DNA from: Halobacterium noricense
GTDB lineage: Archaea > Halobacteriota > Halobacteria > Halobacteriales > Halobacteriaceae
Direction: 5' to 3'
Length of the DNA: 64,000 bases
Assembly (NCBI RefSeq): GCF_021233435.1
Contig: NZ_CP089468.1
Span: 2,232,001 to 2,296,000 of the forward strand
The notes under the pieces were generated by a model, which was given only the letters and a program-made list of their open reading frames with translations, had not been told where the DNA came from and made no database searches. Position numbers and translations under genes: made by a program. Each line of letters opens with the position of its first letter. Positions within the stretch are counted from its first letter, which is position 1. Below are positions 17,946 to 26,708 of the stretch, piece by piece.

Positions 17946-19169
17946 ATGAGCGAGAAACGTGAGCCGTTCACGCGACGACAGTACCTCAGGGGAGCGAGCG
18001 CAACGGCTGCCGCCGGCCTTCTCGCGGGATGCACCGACTCGGGGGACAGTAACGGCGACGGTAACGGAGGCAACGGCACGACCGCGAACACCGGGACGAC
18101 GAACCCCACGACGACCGACTCCTCGCTGACGGCGTCCCTCGCGCCGGTCGGCGACGTCACGTTCGACGGGCCGCCGGAGAGCGCGTTCGTCCTGTTCCCG
18201 CAGTACGCCGACATGGCCGTCGCGCTCGGGCACGGCGACGCCGTCAACTCCATCTACGTCCCGGAGATGTCGGGGACGACGATGAACCACTACTACGAGC
18301 GCCTCGACGGCGTCTCCTTCGACTGGGAAGGGCTTCCGGACCCCTTCGGAAACGGCATCCAGGAGGAGCAGCTGTACAACCTCGACAGCGACGTCCACTT
18401 CCTCGACCCCGCGTACCTCGTCACGCAGGACAACTGGTCGGTCGGGGACGCCGAGGACATCGCGGAGAGCGTCGGGCCGTGGTTCGGGAACTTCTACAGC
18501 GGCACCCACGACCAGCCGCCCGAGCAGTACCGCGACGACTACGAGTACTACACGCTCTGGGAGCTGTTCGGCCGCGTCGCCGACGTCTTCGGGGAGCGCG
18601 AGCGGTTCGAGGCGCTCCGCGAGATCCACGACGACCTCGTCGCGACCATCGAGGCCGACCTCCCGCCCGCGGAGGAGCGCCCGACCGCCGTCCGCGTGAC
18701 CTACTCGCAGGGCACCTTCTACACGTACCACCTCAACAAGCCCGGCTACTGGCTGGCGGATACCCGTCCACTGGGGGCCCACGACGCGTTCGCCGACCAG
18801 GACTGGTCGAGCCTCTGGGGGTCGGTCGGCTACGAGACGATGCTCGACGCCGACCCCGACGTCGTCCTCCACCTCTGGGGCGCGACGCCGAACTACGACA
18901 TGGCGTCGGTCCGCGAGCAACTCCGGAACAGCGACGCCGGCGGGACGCTGTCGGCCGTCGAGAACGACCGCGTCTACGCCTCCGGGATGCGCTACCAGGG
19001 CCCGCTGATGAACCTCTTCCAACTGGAGATGACCGCCAAACAGCTCTATCCCGACGTCTTCGGCGAGTGGCCCGACTACCAGGACGGCGACCACTACCCC
19101 GAGATTCCGGCCGACGAACAGCTGTTCGACCGCGAGCGCGTCGCCAGCATCGTCACCGACGGCGCTTGA
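17946..19169 (+). CDS. Iron/siderophore-type ABC transporter substrate-binding lipoprotein
   Basis: 407 residues. N-terminal Tat-lipoprotein signal: RRQYLRGASATAAAGLL then lipobox LLAGC (Cys about 30), followed by a Gly/Asn/Thr linker. The mature part has the periplasmic-binding-protein class III look: FVLFPQYADMAVALGHGDAV, a later TMLDADPDVVLHLWG, and NDRVYASGMRYQGPLMNLF near the end. That class binds ferric siderophores, haem or cobalamin. No permease or ATPase gene is adjacent, so it must work with components elsewhere. The operator in its promoter favours iron. Confidence 0.82.
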   Translation: MSEKREPFTRRQYLRGASATAAAGLLAGCTDSGDSNGDGNGGNGTTANTGTTNPTTTDSSLTASLAPVGDVTFDGPPESAFVLFPQYADMAVALGHGDAVNSIYVPEMSGTTMNHYYERLDGVSFDWEGLPDPFGNGIQEEQLYNLDSDVHFLDPAYLVTQDNWSVGDAEDIAESVGPWFGNFYSGTHDQPPEQYRDDYEYYTLWELFGRVADVFGERERFEALREIHDDLVATIEADLPPAEERPTAVRVTYSQGTFYTYHLNKPGYWLADTRPLGAHDAFADQDWSSLWGSVGYETMLDADPDVVLHLWGATPNYDMASVREQLRNSDAGGTLSAVENDRVYASGMRYQGPLMNLFQLEMTAKQLYPDVFGEWPDYQDGDHYPEIPADEQLFDRERVASIVTDGA

Positions 19170-19317
19170 CCGCGCGGGGCGCGTTCCGGGATTCCAGCGG
19201 GACGTGCAGTTGTGCGAGCACGCGCGCGGTGCCGACGCGGTAGCTGAGGTAGGCGAACACGACGGTGACGGCGGCGACGACGCCGAGGACCATCAGGAGA
19301 CGGCGGTCCAGACTCAT
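19153..19317 (-). CDS. Small single-span membrane protein, unknown function
   Basis: 54 residues from the ATG at 19317 (MSLDRRLLMVLG...). One hydrophobic helix at about residues 7-26 (LLMVLGVVAAVTVVFAYLSY) is followed by a basic C-terminus ending AVKRRR. Its end overlaps the convergent binding-protein gene by 17 bases. A longer start at 19344 adds an unlikely MWPPDPLSN. I do not recognise the family. Coding is supported by the clean hydrophobic-plus-basic layout and lack of a rival frame. Confidence 0.55.
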   Translation of the reverse strand: MSLDRRLLMVLGVVAAVTVVFAYLSYRVGTARVLAQLHVPLESRNAPRAVKRRR

Positions 19318-19476
19318 ATTCGAGAGTGGGTCCGGGGGCCACAAACGGCTGTCGGCGGCCGGAACCTCGCACCCCCGACGACGCGCGTGCGGCGCGTACG
19401 ACGACGCTGGCCGTTCCGAAGCGCTATTGACGCAGGGGATTCACCTACCGGGCATGTACGAAGGGGTGGCGAACTG

Positions 19477-20820
19477 ATGCGCATCCTCGTCGTCGGCGCT
19501 GGCGAGGTCGGGTCGAGTATCGCCAGCAGCCTCTCTGACGCCCACGAAGTCGTGGTCGTGGACGTCGACCCGGAGCGCGTCGAATCGCTGACCTACTCCG
19601 AGGACGTGCTCGCGGTCACTGGGGACGGCACTGACCTCGACGTCCTCAGGGAAGCCGAGGTCGGGAAGGCCGACGTCGTCATCGCGAGCACGGACGACGA
19701 CGAGACGAACCTCGCGACGTGCGCGACGGTTGGCACCATCAGTGACGCGTTCACCATCGCGCGCGTGGAGGACACGAACTACCTCGACACGTGGCGCGAA
19801 CACCACGGCGCGTTCGGCGTGGATTTCATGGTGTGTACGGACCTGCTGGCGGCGGAAGCCATCGTCCGCGTCGTGGGCCTACCGACCGCGCGCGACGTCG
19901 ACCCGTTCGCCGGCGGGTCGATTCAGATGGCGGAGTTCGAGGTGCCCGAGGACAGCCCGATAGCCGGGGAGACGGTCGCGGAAGCCGACCGCTTCGACGA
20001 ACTGACGTTCGTCGCCGTCATCCCGGAGGGAGCCGACCACGCCAGCGTCCCGCGCGGAGATACCGTCATCGAGGGGAACGCCCGCGTGGTCGTCGTCGGG
20101 CGGCCGGCCAGCGTCCGCGAGTTCGCGCGCGTCATCGACCCCGCCAGCGTGGCCAGCAAGGTCGACGACGTCGTCATCGTCGGCGGGTCGACGACCGGCC
20201 AGCTCACTGCCGAGTCGCTCGTCGAGCGCGGCGTTTCGGTGCGCATCATCGAGTTCGACGAGGACCGCGCCCGCGAACTCGCGGAGTTGCTGCCGTCCGT
20301 GACGGTGTACTCCCACGACGCCACCGACCCCGAGTTCCTCTCCCGAGAGCACATCCAGGACGCGGACGTGGTCATCGCGACGGTCGGCAGCGACGAGCGC
20401 AGCCTGCTGGCGGCGCTGCTCGCGAAACGCGAGGGTGCCGAGCGCACCATCGCGGTCGTCGAGCAGGCGCGCTACGTCGACCTCTTCGAGACGGTTGGCG
20501 TGGACGTCGCGGTCAACCCCCGCCGGGTGACCGCCGAGGAGATTACGCGGTTCACCCGGGAGCGCCGCGCGGAGAACGTCGCCATCATCGAACCCGGCGG
20601 TGCCGAGGTCGTCGAGGTCGAAGTTGACGAGGACAGCGTACTCGCGGGTCGCTCCATCCAGAACGTGATGGCGGACCTGCCCGGTGGCGTGGTCGTCGGC
20701 GCCATCACGCGCGGCGGGGAGTACGTGACCCCGCGCGGGAGCACGGTCGTCGAAGCCGGCGACCACGTCGTCGCGTTCGTCCAGGCCGACGCCCTCGAAG
20801 CGGTAACGTCGAAACTATGA
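19477..20820 (+). CDS. trkA: Trk potassium uptake regulatory subunit TrkA
   Basis: 447 residues with two tandem RCK units. The first NAD-binding fold is at 1-120 (RILVVGAGEVGSSIAS; acidic ribose-binding end VVVDVDPERV). The first TrkA_C domain is about 140-220, the second Rossmann fold about 225-340 (VVIVGGSTTGQLTAESL; IIEFDEDRA), and the last TrkA_C about 360-447. It gates TrkH on the cytoplasmic face. The start at 19477 gives the family N-terminus; the frame is open upstream but without homology. trkH follows after 19 bases. K+ uptake is central for a salt-in halophile. Confidence 0.94.
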   Translation: MRILVVGAGEVGSSIASSLSDAHEVVVVDVDPERVESLTYSEDVLAVTGDGTDLDVLREAEVGKADVVIASTDDDETNLATCATVGTISDAFTIARVEDTNYLDTWREHHGAFGVDFMVCTDLLAAEAIVRVVGLPTARDVDPFAGGSIQMAEFEVPEDSPIAGETVAEADRFDELTFVAVIPEGADHASVPRGDTVIEGNARVVVVGRPASVREFARVIDPASVASKVDDVVIVGGSTTGQLTAESLVERGVSVRIIEFDEDRARELAELLPSVTVYSHDATDPEFLSREHIQDADVVIATVGSDERSLLAALLAKREGAERTIAVVEQARYVDLFETVGVDVAVNPRRVTAEEITRFTRERRAENVAIIEPGGAEVVEVEVDEDSVLAGRSIQNVMADLPGGVVVGAITRGGEYVTPRGSTVVEAGDHVVAFVQADALEAVTSKL

Positions 20821-20839
20821 CCGCGGGACGGCACGAACG

Positions 20840-22408
20840 ATGAATCTGCGCGTCGACTGGCGGGCCAGCCTCGCGCTCGTCGGCACAGTGGTGAAGTGGC
20901 TGACGGTGCCGTTGCTGGCGCCGCTGGCGGTCGCGCTCTACTACGGCGACGGCGGGCTGGCGGCGTTCGTCGCGACCATCGTCGTCGCGTTCGCTGCGGG
21001 GACGGCGCTGGAGACTGTCGGCGACCCGACCGACCTCGGCGCCCGCGAGGGGTTCCTGATGGTTGCGGCGACGTGGCTCGCGGCGAGCATCGTCGGCGCG
21101 CTGCCGTACCTGTTCGCGGCCCACGGCGTCCCGGGCGTCGCGGCGGCGTCCGCACCCGGATCCACGCTCGGCAACCCCGTGAACGCGCTGTTCGAGACGA
21201 TGAGCGGGTTCACCACCACGGGGGCGACGGTGATGGGCGACATCTCCTTCGACACCCACTCCCACGCCGTGTTGCTGTGGCGACAGCTCACCCAGTGGCT
21301 CGGCGGCATGGGTATCGTCGTGCTCGCGGTCGCCATCCTCCCCGAACTCTCCGTGGGTGGCGCGCAGTTGATGGACGCCGAAGCGCCCGGTCCGAGCATC
21401 GAGAAGCTCACGCCCCGCATCGCGGAGACCGCGCGGGCGCTGTGGCTGGCGTACGCCGGCATCACCCTCCTCGAAATCGTGTTGCTGTACGGCCTCCACC
21501 GCACCGGCTACGCGCCCAACATGGGGCTGTACAACGCCGTCGCGCACGGTTTCACGACGATGGCGACCGGCGGGTTCAGCCCGGAGGCGCGCTCCATCGA
21601 GGCGTTCTCCGGCGTCGTCCAGTGGGTCATCGTGCCGTTCATGTTCGCGGCGGGGACGAACTTCGCGCTCATCTGGCAGGCGCTGACCGGCGACACGGAG
21701 GCGCTGTTCGGCGACTCGGAGTTCCGCTTCTACCTCGGCGTCGTCGGCACCGTCACCGCGCTGCTGGCCGGCCTCCTGTTCACGGGACCGGTGCTCGGCG
21801 TCCGGGACGCCGTCGGCCCCGTCGCCGGCAACCTCGAAGCGTCGCTGCGCCACGCCGCCTTCCAGGCCACGTCCATCGTCACCACCACCGGGTACGCGAG
21901 CATGGACTTCGCGGAGTGGGGCAACGCCAGCCAGTACGTGCTGTTCGTCGCCATCTTCCTCGGCGGGAGCGCGGGCAGCACGGGCGGCGCAGTGAAGATG
22001 GTGCGCTGGCTGGTCATCCTCAAGAGCCTCAAACGCGAACTGTTCGTGACCATCCACCCCGAAGCCGTCAAACCCGTCCGGCTGGGGGGGCGCGCGCTCG
22101 ACGAGAAGGCGGTTCGGGGCATCTACGCGTTCACCGCGGTGTACTTCGCACTGTTCGTCGCCGGCACCGTCTTCGTCGCCATCGACGTCACGCGCATCGA
22201 ACAGTCGCTGACCGCGCTGGAAGTGATGAGTTCGGTCGCGGCGACCCTCGGGAACGTCGGTCCCGGGTTCGGGCTCGTCGGCCCGATGGGGTTCTACGAG
22301 TTCCTCCCCGAGACGACGAAACTCGCGATGGTCGTGCTGATGTGGATTGGGCGGCTCGAAGTGCTGCCCGTGCTCGTGTTGCTGACGCGGGCGTACTGGA
22401 AGTCCTGA
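20840..22408 (+). CDS. trkH: Trk potassium uptake membrane subunit TrkH
   Basis: 522 residues, about ten to twelve hydrophobic segments. The four selectivity-filter-type P-loops are recognisable, e.g. FETMSGFTTTGATVMG (about residue 115-130), VAHGFTTMATGGFSPEA, ATSIVTTTGYAS and SSVAATLGNVGPGFG. A WRQLTQWLGGMGIVVLAVAILPEL block matches the Trk/Ktr family. Forms the K+ pore regulated by TrkA just upstream. Confidence 0.95.
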   Translation: MNLRVDWRASLALVGTVVKWLTVPLLAPLAVALYYGDGGLAAFVATIVVAFAAGTALETVGDPTDLGAREGFLMVAATWLAASIVGALPYLFAAHGVPGVAAASAPGSTLGNPVNALFETMSGFTTTGATVMGDISFDTHSHAVLLWRQLTQWLGGMGIVVLAVAILPELSVGGAQLMDAEAPGPSIEKLTPRIAETARALWLAYAGITLLEIVLLYGLHRTGYAPNMGLYNAVAHGFTTMATGGFSPEARSIEAFSGVVQWVIVPFMFAAGTNFALIWQALTGDTEALFGDSEFRFYLGVVGTVTALLAGLLFTGPVLGVRDAVGPVAGNLEASLRHAAFQATSIVTTTGYASMDFAEWGNASQYVLFVAIFLGGSAGSTGGAVKMVRWLVILKSLKRELFVTIHPEAVKPVRLGGRALDEKAVRGIYAFTAVYFALFVAGTVFVAIDVTRIEQSLTALEVMSSVAATLGNVGPGFGLVGPMGFYEFLPETTKLAMVVLMWIGRLEVLPVLVLLTRAYWKS

Positions 22409-22441
22409 CGGCCCCTATTGGGGCCGCCCCCGGCGTGGCGC

Positions 22442-22852
22442 TCAGAGTTCGACGGCCCACAGTCGGAAGTCCGCGGGGAGGTCGTAGACGGTCTGGAAGA
22501 CGGCGTCGACGAACTGGCCGACGCGGTCGTCGTCGGCGCGCGCCTCGATGCGGACGTTCGTTCCGGGGTCCTCCTCGGCGGTGTCCGCGGCGACGGTCTC
22601 GCGCTCGGCGATAGTGAACGCGCCGAAGCGGGAGACGACCGTCGCCAGCCGGTCGAGTTCCTCGTCGGTGCAGTCGAGGTTGAGCGTGCCGTCGGCGAAC
22701 TGCACCCACGGCGGCAAAAGCTCGGGGTCGCCGCTGCGGTCCTCGTCGGCTTCCAGCGTGCAGAACGCGCTGTCGCGCTCGCGGTGGGCGGCGATGGCGT
22801 CCGCGACGAGTTCGATGCGGCCGGCGTCCGTGTCGGCGTCGAATCTGGTCAT
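22442..22852 (-). CDS. Conserved haloarchaeal hypothetical protein
   Basis: 136 residues from ATG 22852 (MTRFDADTDAGRIELV). Soluble, acidic, with the block LPPWVQFADGTLNLDCTDEELDRL and a C-terminal VGQFVDAVFQTVYDLPADF. No catalytic motif is recognised. The pattern of alternating strands and helices suggests a small alpha/beta domain. Convergent with trkH (33-base gap) and divergent from adk with 98 bases between the starts. No function assigned. Confidence 0.75.
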   Translation of the reverse strand: MTRFDADTDAGRIELVADAIAAHRERDSAFCTLEADEDRSGDPELLPPWVQFADGTLNLDCTDEELDRLATVVSRFGAFTIAERETVAADTAEEDPGTNVRIEARADDDRVGQFVDAVFQTVYDLPADFRLWAVEL

Positions 22853-22950
22853 AGGTGGGGTTGGCGGCCCGCCCACAAAGCAGGTCGGGTGTGCGCGCCA
22901 GTTCGGCCGGAAACAACACCTCCTTAATCGAGGCCCGGAAACGGGACGAT

Positions 22951-23601
22951 ATGAGTAACCCGCGAATCCTGATTCTGGGCGCTCCGGGCGCCGGCAAGGG
23001 CACACAGAGCCGCCGACTCACTGAGGAGTTCGGCGTCGAGCACGTCACCACCGGGGACGCGCTCCGCGAGAACAAAGGGATGGACATCAGCCACCTCGAC
23101 CTGGAGTACGACACGCCCGGCGAGTACATGGACGCCGGCGAACTCGTTCCCGACGAGGTCGTCAACGAAATCGTCAAGACCGCGCTGGAGGACGCCGACG
23201 GCTTCGTCCTCGACGGTTACCCCCGTAACGAGAGCCAGACGGAGTACCTCGACTCCATCACGGACCTCGACGTCGTGCTCTATCTCGACGTCGACGAGGA
23301 CGAACTCGTGCGCCGGCTGACCGGCCGCCGCGTCTGCGAGGACTGCGGCGCGACCTACCACGTCGACTTCAACCCGCCCGAGGAGGAGGGCGTCTGCGAC
23401 GAGTGCGGCGGCGACCTCTACCAGCGCGAGGACGACACCGAGGAGACCGCGCGCGAGCGCATCGAAGTCTACGAGGAGAACACCGCGCCCGTCGTCGAGT
23501 ACTTCCGCGACCAGGGCGTGCTCGAAGAAATCGACGGCGAGCAGTCCCCGAACGAAGTCTGGGAGGACGTCAAAGCCGCCGTCGAAGCGCACGCGAACTG
23601 A
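22951..23601 (+). CDS. adk: Adenylate kinase
   Basis: 216 residues. Catalyses AMP + ATP to 2 ADP. The P-loop is [10 protein letters not shown] (residues 9-18). The nucleotide-binding block [13 protein letters not shown] matches DGFPR-type motifs. The LID carries a zinc ribbon CEDC...CDEC (about residues 129-155), so this is the long, zinc-type bacterial-like Adk used by haloarchaea. The ATG at 22951 gives the standard N-terminus [10 protein letters not shown]. It is normally adjacent to secY in archaea. Confidence 0.96.
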   Translation: MSNPRILILGAPGAGKGTQSRRLTEEFGVEHVTTGDALRENKGMDISHLDLEYDTPGEYMDAGELVPDEVVNEIVKTALEDADGFVLDGYPRNESQTEYLDSITDLDVVLYLDVDEDELVRRLTGRRVCEDCGATYHVDFNPPEEEGVCDECGGDLYQREDDTEETARERIEVYEENTAPVVEYFRDQGVLEEIDGEQSPNEVWEDVKAAVEAHAN

Positions 23602-23700
23602 CGGACGGACCGCCGACAGCGATTTTCTCGCCGACCGGCGCTCGTCAGTAGCGGGTTCCGTAAGAGGTTCAAGCGGCCACCGCAAAGAACAGCCAAGAAG

Positions 23701-24570
23701 ATGTCTCGAACCGCGGAGAAAGTCCGCTCGCTGGTCCGCGAGGACCCCGAACTGGCCGACGTGCTCGAAGACCTCCTCGACCACGAGGGTGAGATTCGCT
23801 GGCGGGACGTCAAAGGCGACGTCTCCAGCGGCCAGTGGGGACGCCTACTGGAGAAAGACGTTCTCGTGGAGTCCGGCGAGGGCTTCGAGTTCGCGGACCC
23901 AGACGGCGTCCGCGAGGGACTCGAACCCGAGGAGGAACTCGACGAGAGCCCGGAATCCTCGTCGTGGTCGAAGTGGGACAAACTCGCGGCGGTCGGGTCG
24001 TTCGCCGCGATTCTCGGTTACAACTTCCAGCCGATTCAGAACACCATCGGCGGAGCCGTCGAAGTCGTGCTCGGGCCGCTGGACGCGATGCTCCCGTTCT
24101 ACGTCGTCGTGATGGCGCTGGCCGTCCTCACGGGCCTGTACTCCACGCTCCTGCAGGCGAACCTGACGGACATGAGCAAGATGTCCAAGTATCAGGAGCG
24201 CGCCCAGCAGCTCCAGGACAAGATGTCCGAGGCCAAGGAGCGCGGCGACGAAGCCGAAATCGAGCGCCTCCGCGAGGAGCAGATGGAAGCGTTCGGCGAC
24301 CAGGCCGGCATGCTCAAAGAGCAGTTCCGCCCGATGGCGTGGATTATGCTCCTGACCATCCCGGCGTTCCTCTGGATGTACTGGAAGCTCGGCACCGGCC
24401 AAGTCACCGGCGAGGAAGTCCAGATGGTCCTCCCGCTGATGGGCGAGGTCAACTTCAACACGGGCCGCGCGCTCGTGTTCCCCGTCTGGATTATCTGGTA
24501 CATGGTCTGCTCGTTCAGCTTCTCGAACGTCATCCGGAAGGCGCTGAACATCCAGACGACGCCCACATAG
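23701..24570 (+). CDS. DUF106 / EMC3-TMCO1-type membrane protein (Oxa1 superfamily)
   Basis: 289 residues. N-terminal about 80 residues look like a winged-helix segment ([44 protein letters not shown]). Membrane helices follow at about 130-152 ([21 protein letters not shown]), 212-230 ([16 protein letters not shown]) and 255-275 ([18 protein letters not shown]). A cytoplasmic coiled coil lies at about 160-200 ([21 protein letters not shown]). DUF106 proteins belong to the Oxa1 superfamily of membrane-insertion factors. The position between adk and cmk near secY fits a membrane-biogenesis role. Confidence 0.88.
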   Translation: MSRTAEKVRSLVREDPELADVLEDLLDHEGEIRWRDVKGDVSSGQWGRLLEKDVLVESGEGFEFADPDGVREGLEPEEELDESPESSSWSKWDKLAAVGSFAAILGYNFQPIQNTIGGAVEVVLGPLDAMLPFYVVVMALAVLTGLYSTLLQANLTDMSKMSKYQERAQQLQDKMSEAKERGDEAEIERLREEQMEAFGDQAGMLKEQFRPMAWIMLLTIPAFLWMYWKLGTGQVTGEEVQMVLPLMGEVNFNTGRALVFPVWIIWYMVCSFSFSNVIRKALNIQTTPT

Positions 24571-24575
24571 ACGCA

Positions 24576-24582
24576 CTTTTTG
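24576..24582 (+). terminator. T-run terminator after the DUF106 gene
   Basis: CTTTTTG starts 6 bases after the stop codon, inside GCGCA-like flanks. A pure T5 run is rare in this GC-rich DNA. Confidence 0.4.
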
Positions 24583-24590
24583 CGCTGCGT

Positions 24591-24730
24591 GGGGCGCGCT
24601 CCGCGCCCCCACTCGGCAAAAACTTGCGGAAAAAGCACTCTTCGCTCCCGTCGCGCCCTTCGGGCGCGGTGGTCGCTCGTCGGCCCGCGAGCCGAAGGCT
24701 CGCGGTGAATCGCGCGGCGAAGCCGCGCGA
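24591..24730. repeat. Cluster of four perfect short hairpins
   Basis: Four palindromes with 3-base loops lie in 140 bp between the DUF106 gene and cmk. Stems are 24591-24598/24602-24609 (8 bp, loop CTC), 24652-24658/24662-24668 (7 bp, loop TTC), 24685-24693/24697-24705 (9 bp, loop GAA) and 24710-24718/24722-24730 (9 bp, loop GAA). No gene is present. Such GAA-loop palindromes look like dispersed intergenic repeats; a terminator or transcript-stabilising role is possible. Confidence 0.7.
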
Positions 24731-24811
24731 ATGCCCTGTTTTCTGCGCGAAACCGCCACACGCCGGGTTCAGGTTCAAAACCTCTTTGTCCGCGCCGCCC
24801 CCAGCACGGAT

Positions 24812-25390
24812 ATGTTAGTCACGATCTCCGGCCCGCCGGGGAGCGGGAAGAGCACGGTGGCGTCCGCGCTCGCCGACCATCTCGACTACGACCACATCTC
24901 CGGTGGCGACATCTTCCGTGAGCTCGCCGACGACCGCGGGCTCACCCTCGAAGAGTTCAACGAACTCGCCGAGGAGGACCCCCAAATAGACAAGGACCTC
25001 GACCGACAGCTCCGCGAGACCGCGCGCGAGCGCGACGAAGTCGTGCTCGAATCCCGGCTCTCGGGCTGGATGGCCGGCGAGTACGCCGACATCAAGATCT
25101 GGCTGGACGCGCCGCTGAGCGTGCGCGCGCGCCGCATCGCCGAGCGCGAGGAGAAGACACCCGCAACTGCGCGCGCCGAGACCGAGAAGCGCGAGGACTC
25201 CGAGAGCGCGCGGTACGCCGACTACTACGGCATCGACTTCGACGACCTCACTATCTACGACCTCTCGGTGAACACCGCGCGGTGGGGGCCGGACGCCGTC
25301 ACGGACATCGTCCTGTACGCCGTGGACAACTACGAGCCGTCCAACGACGAGGGGCCCGCGCCAATCGAGAACGTCAACTACGAGTTCTGA
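24812..25390 (+). CDS. cmk: Cytidylate kinase (archaeal Cmk)
   Basis: 192 residues, the short archaeal type. Phosphorylates CMP/dCMP with ATP. P-loop [11 protein letters not shown] (residues 7-17); [15 protein letters not shown] follows, and [12 protein letters not shown] is the substrate-lid block typical of archaeal Cmk. The arginine-rich LID is [15 protein letters not shown] 24812 gives the compact N-terminus [14 protein letters not shown]. The stop is 2 bases before cbf5, so the pair is co-transcribed. Confidence 0.94.
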   Translation: MLVTISGPPGSGKSTVASALADHLDYDHISGGDIFRELADDRGLTLEEFNELAEEDPQIDKDLDRQLRETARERDEVVLESRLSGWMAGEYADIKIWLDAPLSVRARRIAEREEKTPATARAETEKREDSESARYADYYGIDFDDLTIYDLSVNTARWGPDAVTDIVLYAVDNYEPSNDEGPAPIENVNYEF

Positions 25391-25392
25391 CG

Positions 25393-26286
25393 ATGCTACG
25401 AGACGCCCCCGCGGACCGCGACCCGGACGACGTCTTCGAATTCGGCGTCGTCAACCTCGACAAGCCGCCGGGGCCGTCGGCCCACCAGGTGTCGGCGTGG
25501 ATTCGGGACATGGTCGGCGTCGAGAAGGCCGCGCACGCGGGCACGCTCGACCCGAAGGTCACGGGCTGTCTGCCCGTCCTGACGGGTGCGGCGACCCGGC
25601 TCGCGCCCGCGCTACTCGAAGGCCCCAAGGAGTACGTCGCCGTGCTGGAACTGCATGCAGAGCCGCCCGCGAACCTCCACAGCGTAATCGAGGAGTTCGA
25701 GGGGCCGACCTACCAGAAGCCGCCGCGGAAGTCCGCAGTCGCGCGCCGCCTGCGCGTGCGCGAGATTCACGACCTCGACGTGCTCGAAGTGAAAGAGCGG
25801 CAGGCGCTGTTGCGCATCCGCTGTGAGTCCGGGACGTACATCCGGAAGCTCTGCCACGACCTCGGGCGCGCGCTCGGCACCGGCGCGCACATGGGCGACC
25901 TCCGCCGCGCCGCCACCACGCCGTTCGACGACACCACGCTGTCGACGCTGCACGACCTCTCGGACGCGCTCGCGTGGCTGCGCGACGAGGACGACACCAG
26001 CCCGCCGAGCGGCGACCCCGAAGCCGCGCTCCGGGACGTGCTCGTGCCCGCCGAACGCGCGCTCGAACACATCCCGTCGGTGACCATCGCGCCCTCCGCC
26101 GCCGAGCAGGTCGCCGAAGGCGCGCCGGTCTACGCGCCCGGCGTCATCAGTGCGGAGGACGCCGAGCGGAACCAGTTCGTCGCGTGCTACACGCCCAACG
26201 GCGCTGCGGTCTGCCTCGGTCGCTTCGTCGGCGACCCCGACGCCGACGCCGGCACCGTGGTCGAACTCGAACGCGTGCTCGTGTAA
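25393..26286 (+). CDS. cbf5: tRNA/rRNA pseudouridine synthase Cbf5 (TruB family)
   Basis: 297 residues. Catalytic subunit of H/ACA RNPs, and able to form pseudouridine 55 in archaeal tRNA. N-terminal block FGVVNLDKPPGPSAHQVSAWI is followed by the catalytic HAGTLDPKVTG (Asp about 57). YQKPPRKSAVARRLRVREI and ESGTYIRKLCHDLG are the remaining TruB motifs. The PUA domain occupies about residues 220-297 (ALEHIPSVTIAPSAAEQVAEGAPVYAPGV). ATG 25393 is chosen 2 bases after cmk. Confidence 0.94.
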   Translation: MLRDAPADRDPDDVFEFGVVNLDKPPGPSAHQVSAWIRDMVGVEKAAHAGTLDPKVTGCLPVLTGAATRLAPALLEGPKEYVAVLELHAEPPANLHSVIEEFEGPTYQKPPRKSAVARRLRVREIHDLDVLEVKERQALLRIRCESGTYIRKLCHDLGRALGTGAHMGDLRRAATTPFDDTTLSTLHDLSDALAWLRDEDDTSPPSGDPEAALRDVLVPAERALEHIPSVTIAPSAAEQVAEGAPVYAPGVISAEDAERNQFVACYTPNGAAVCLGRFVGDPDADAGTVVELERVLV

Positions 26287-26307
26287 CGCGATTCCGAAAC
26301 GAAGGCC

Positions 26308-26312
26308 TTAAT
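26308..26312 (+). promoter_or_regulatory. TATA-like box of tRNA-Pro
   Basis: TTAAT lies 27-31 bases before the first base of the tRNA in GC-rich surroundings. Confidence 0.45.
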
Positions 26313-26338
26313 GCCGGACGCCGCTTCGGTCGATACGT

Positions 26339-26409
26339 GGGACCGTGGGGTAGCGGTATCCTCGGCGGATGGGGTCCGTCGGACCTGAGTTCGAATCTCG
26401 GCGGTCCCA
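26339..26409 (+). tRNA. tRNA-Pro (anticodon GGG)
   Basis: 71 bases fold as a complete cloverleaf without CCA. The 7-bp acceptor stem is GGGACCG/CGGTCCC with discriminator A. The D-arm contains TAGCGGTA. The anticodon stem GGCGG/CCGTC encloses loop ATGGGGT, giving anticodon GGG. The T-arm is CTGAG/CTCGG with loop TTCGAAT. No intron is seen. It borders the AT-richer island to its right; I could not find a copy of its 3' end further on. Confidence 0.93.
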
Positions 26410-26420
26410 CTTCACTTTCG

Positions 26421-26439
26421 CCCGGAATCCAATTCCGGG
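26421..26439 (+). terminator. Hairpin just after tRNA-Pro
   Basis: CCCGGAAT-CCA-ATTCCGGG is a perfect 8-bp stem with a 3-base loop, 11 bases past the tRNA. There is no T-run, so a termination or processing role is inferred only from position. Confidence 0.4.
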
Positions 26440-26708
26440 CCTACTGACTCAACGTTCTAGAGGCGTCTCTGTGTTCAGTTCGGCTCGCGGGGCTGGTGGT
26501 TCTTCACGTTCCCTCTGCTCGTTGTGTGGTTACGAGTTCGGCTGTGGCGAGTCTTGTCATGGTCGTATCGACTGCCCCTCCTCGGAGAACCTCACGGGGC
26601 GTTCAGTTCCCCGTTCGAAGTAGTAAGTACACCACTCCAATACACTCCTCACACTCCAACACAGCCGAAAGAGACGTTTCTCCCGCCGCTAATCTTGCTT
26701 TCGGCTCG
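26440..26708. other. Gene-less boundary between tRNA-Pro and the AT-rich island
   Basis: About 270 bases without a convincing gene. Open frames here are short, mutually overlapping and not haloarchaeal in composition. One frame holds CSLCGYEFGCGESC-like Cys spacing that might be a gene remnant, but it lacks any start or context. Composition shifts from GC-rich to AT-rich at about 26640. Confidence 0.4.

Noticed and set aside
19265-19477. 70-residue plus frame before trkA
   Set aside because: Antisense to the small membrane protein and Arg/Ser-rich; no support.
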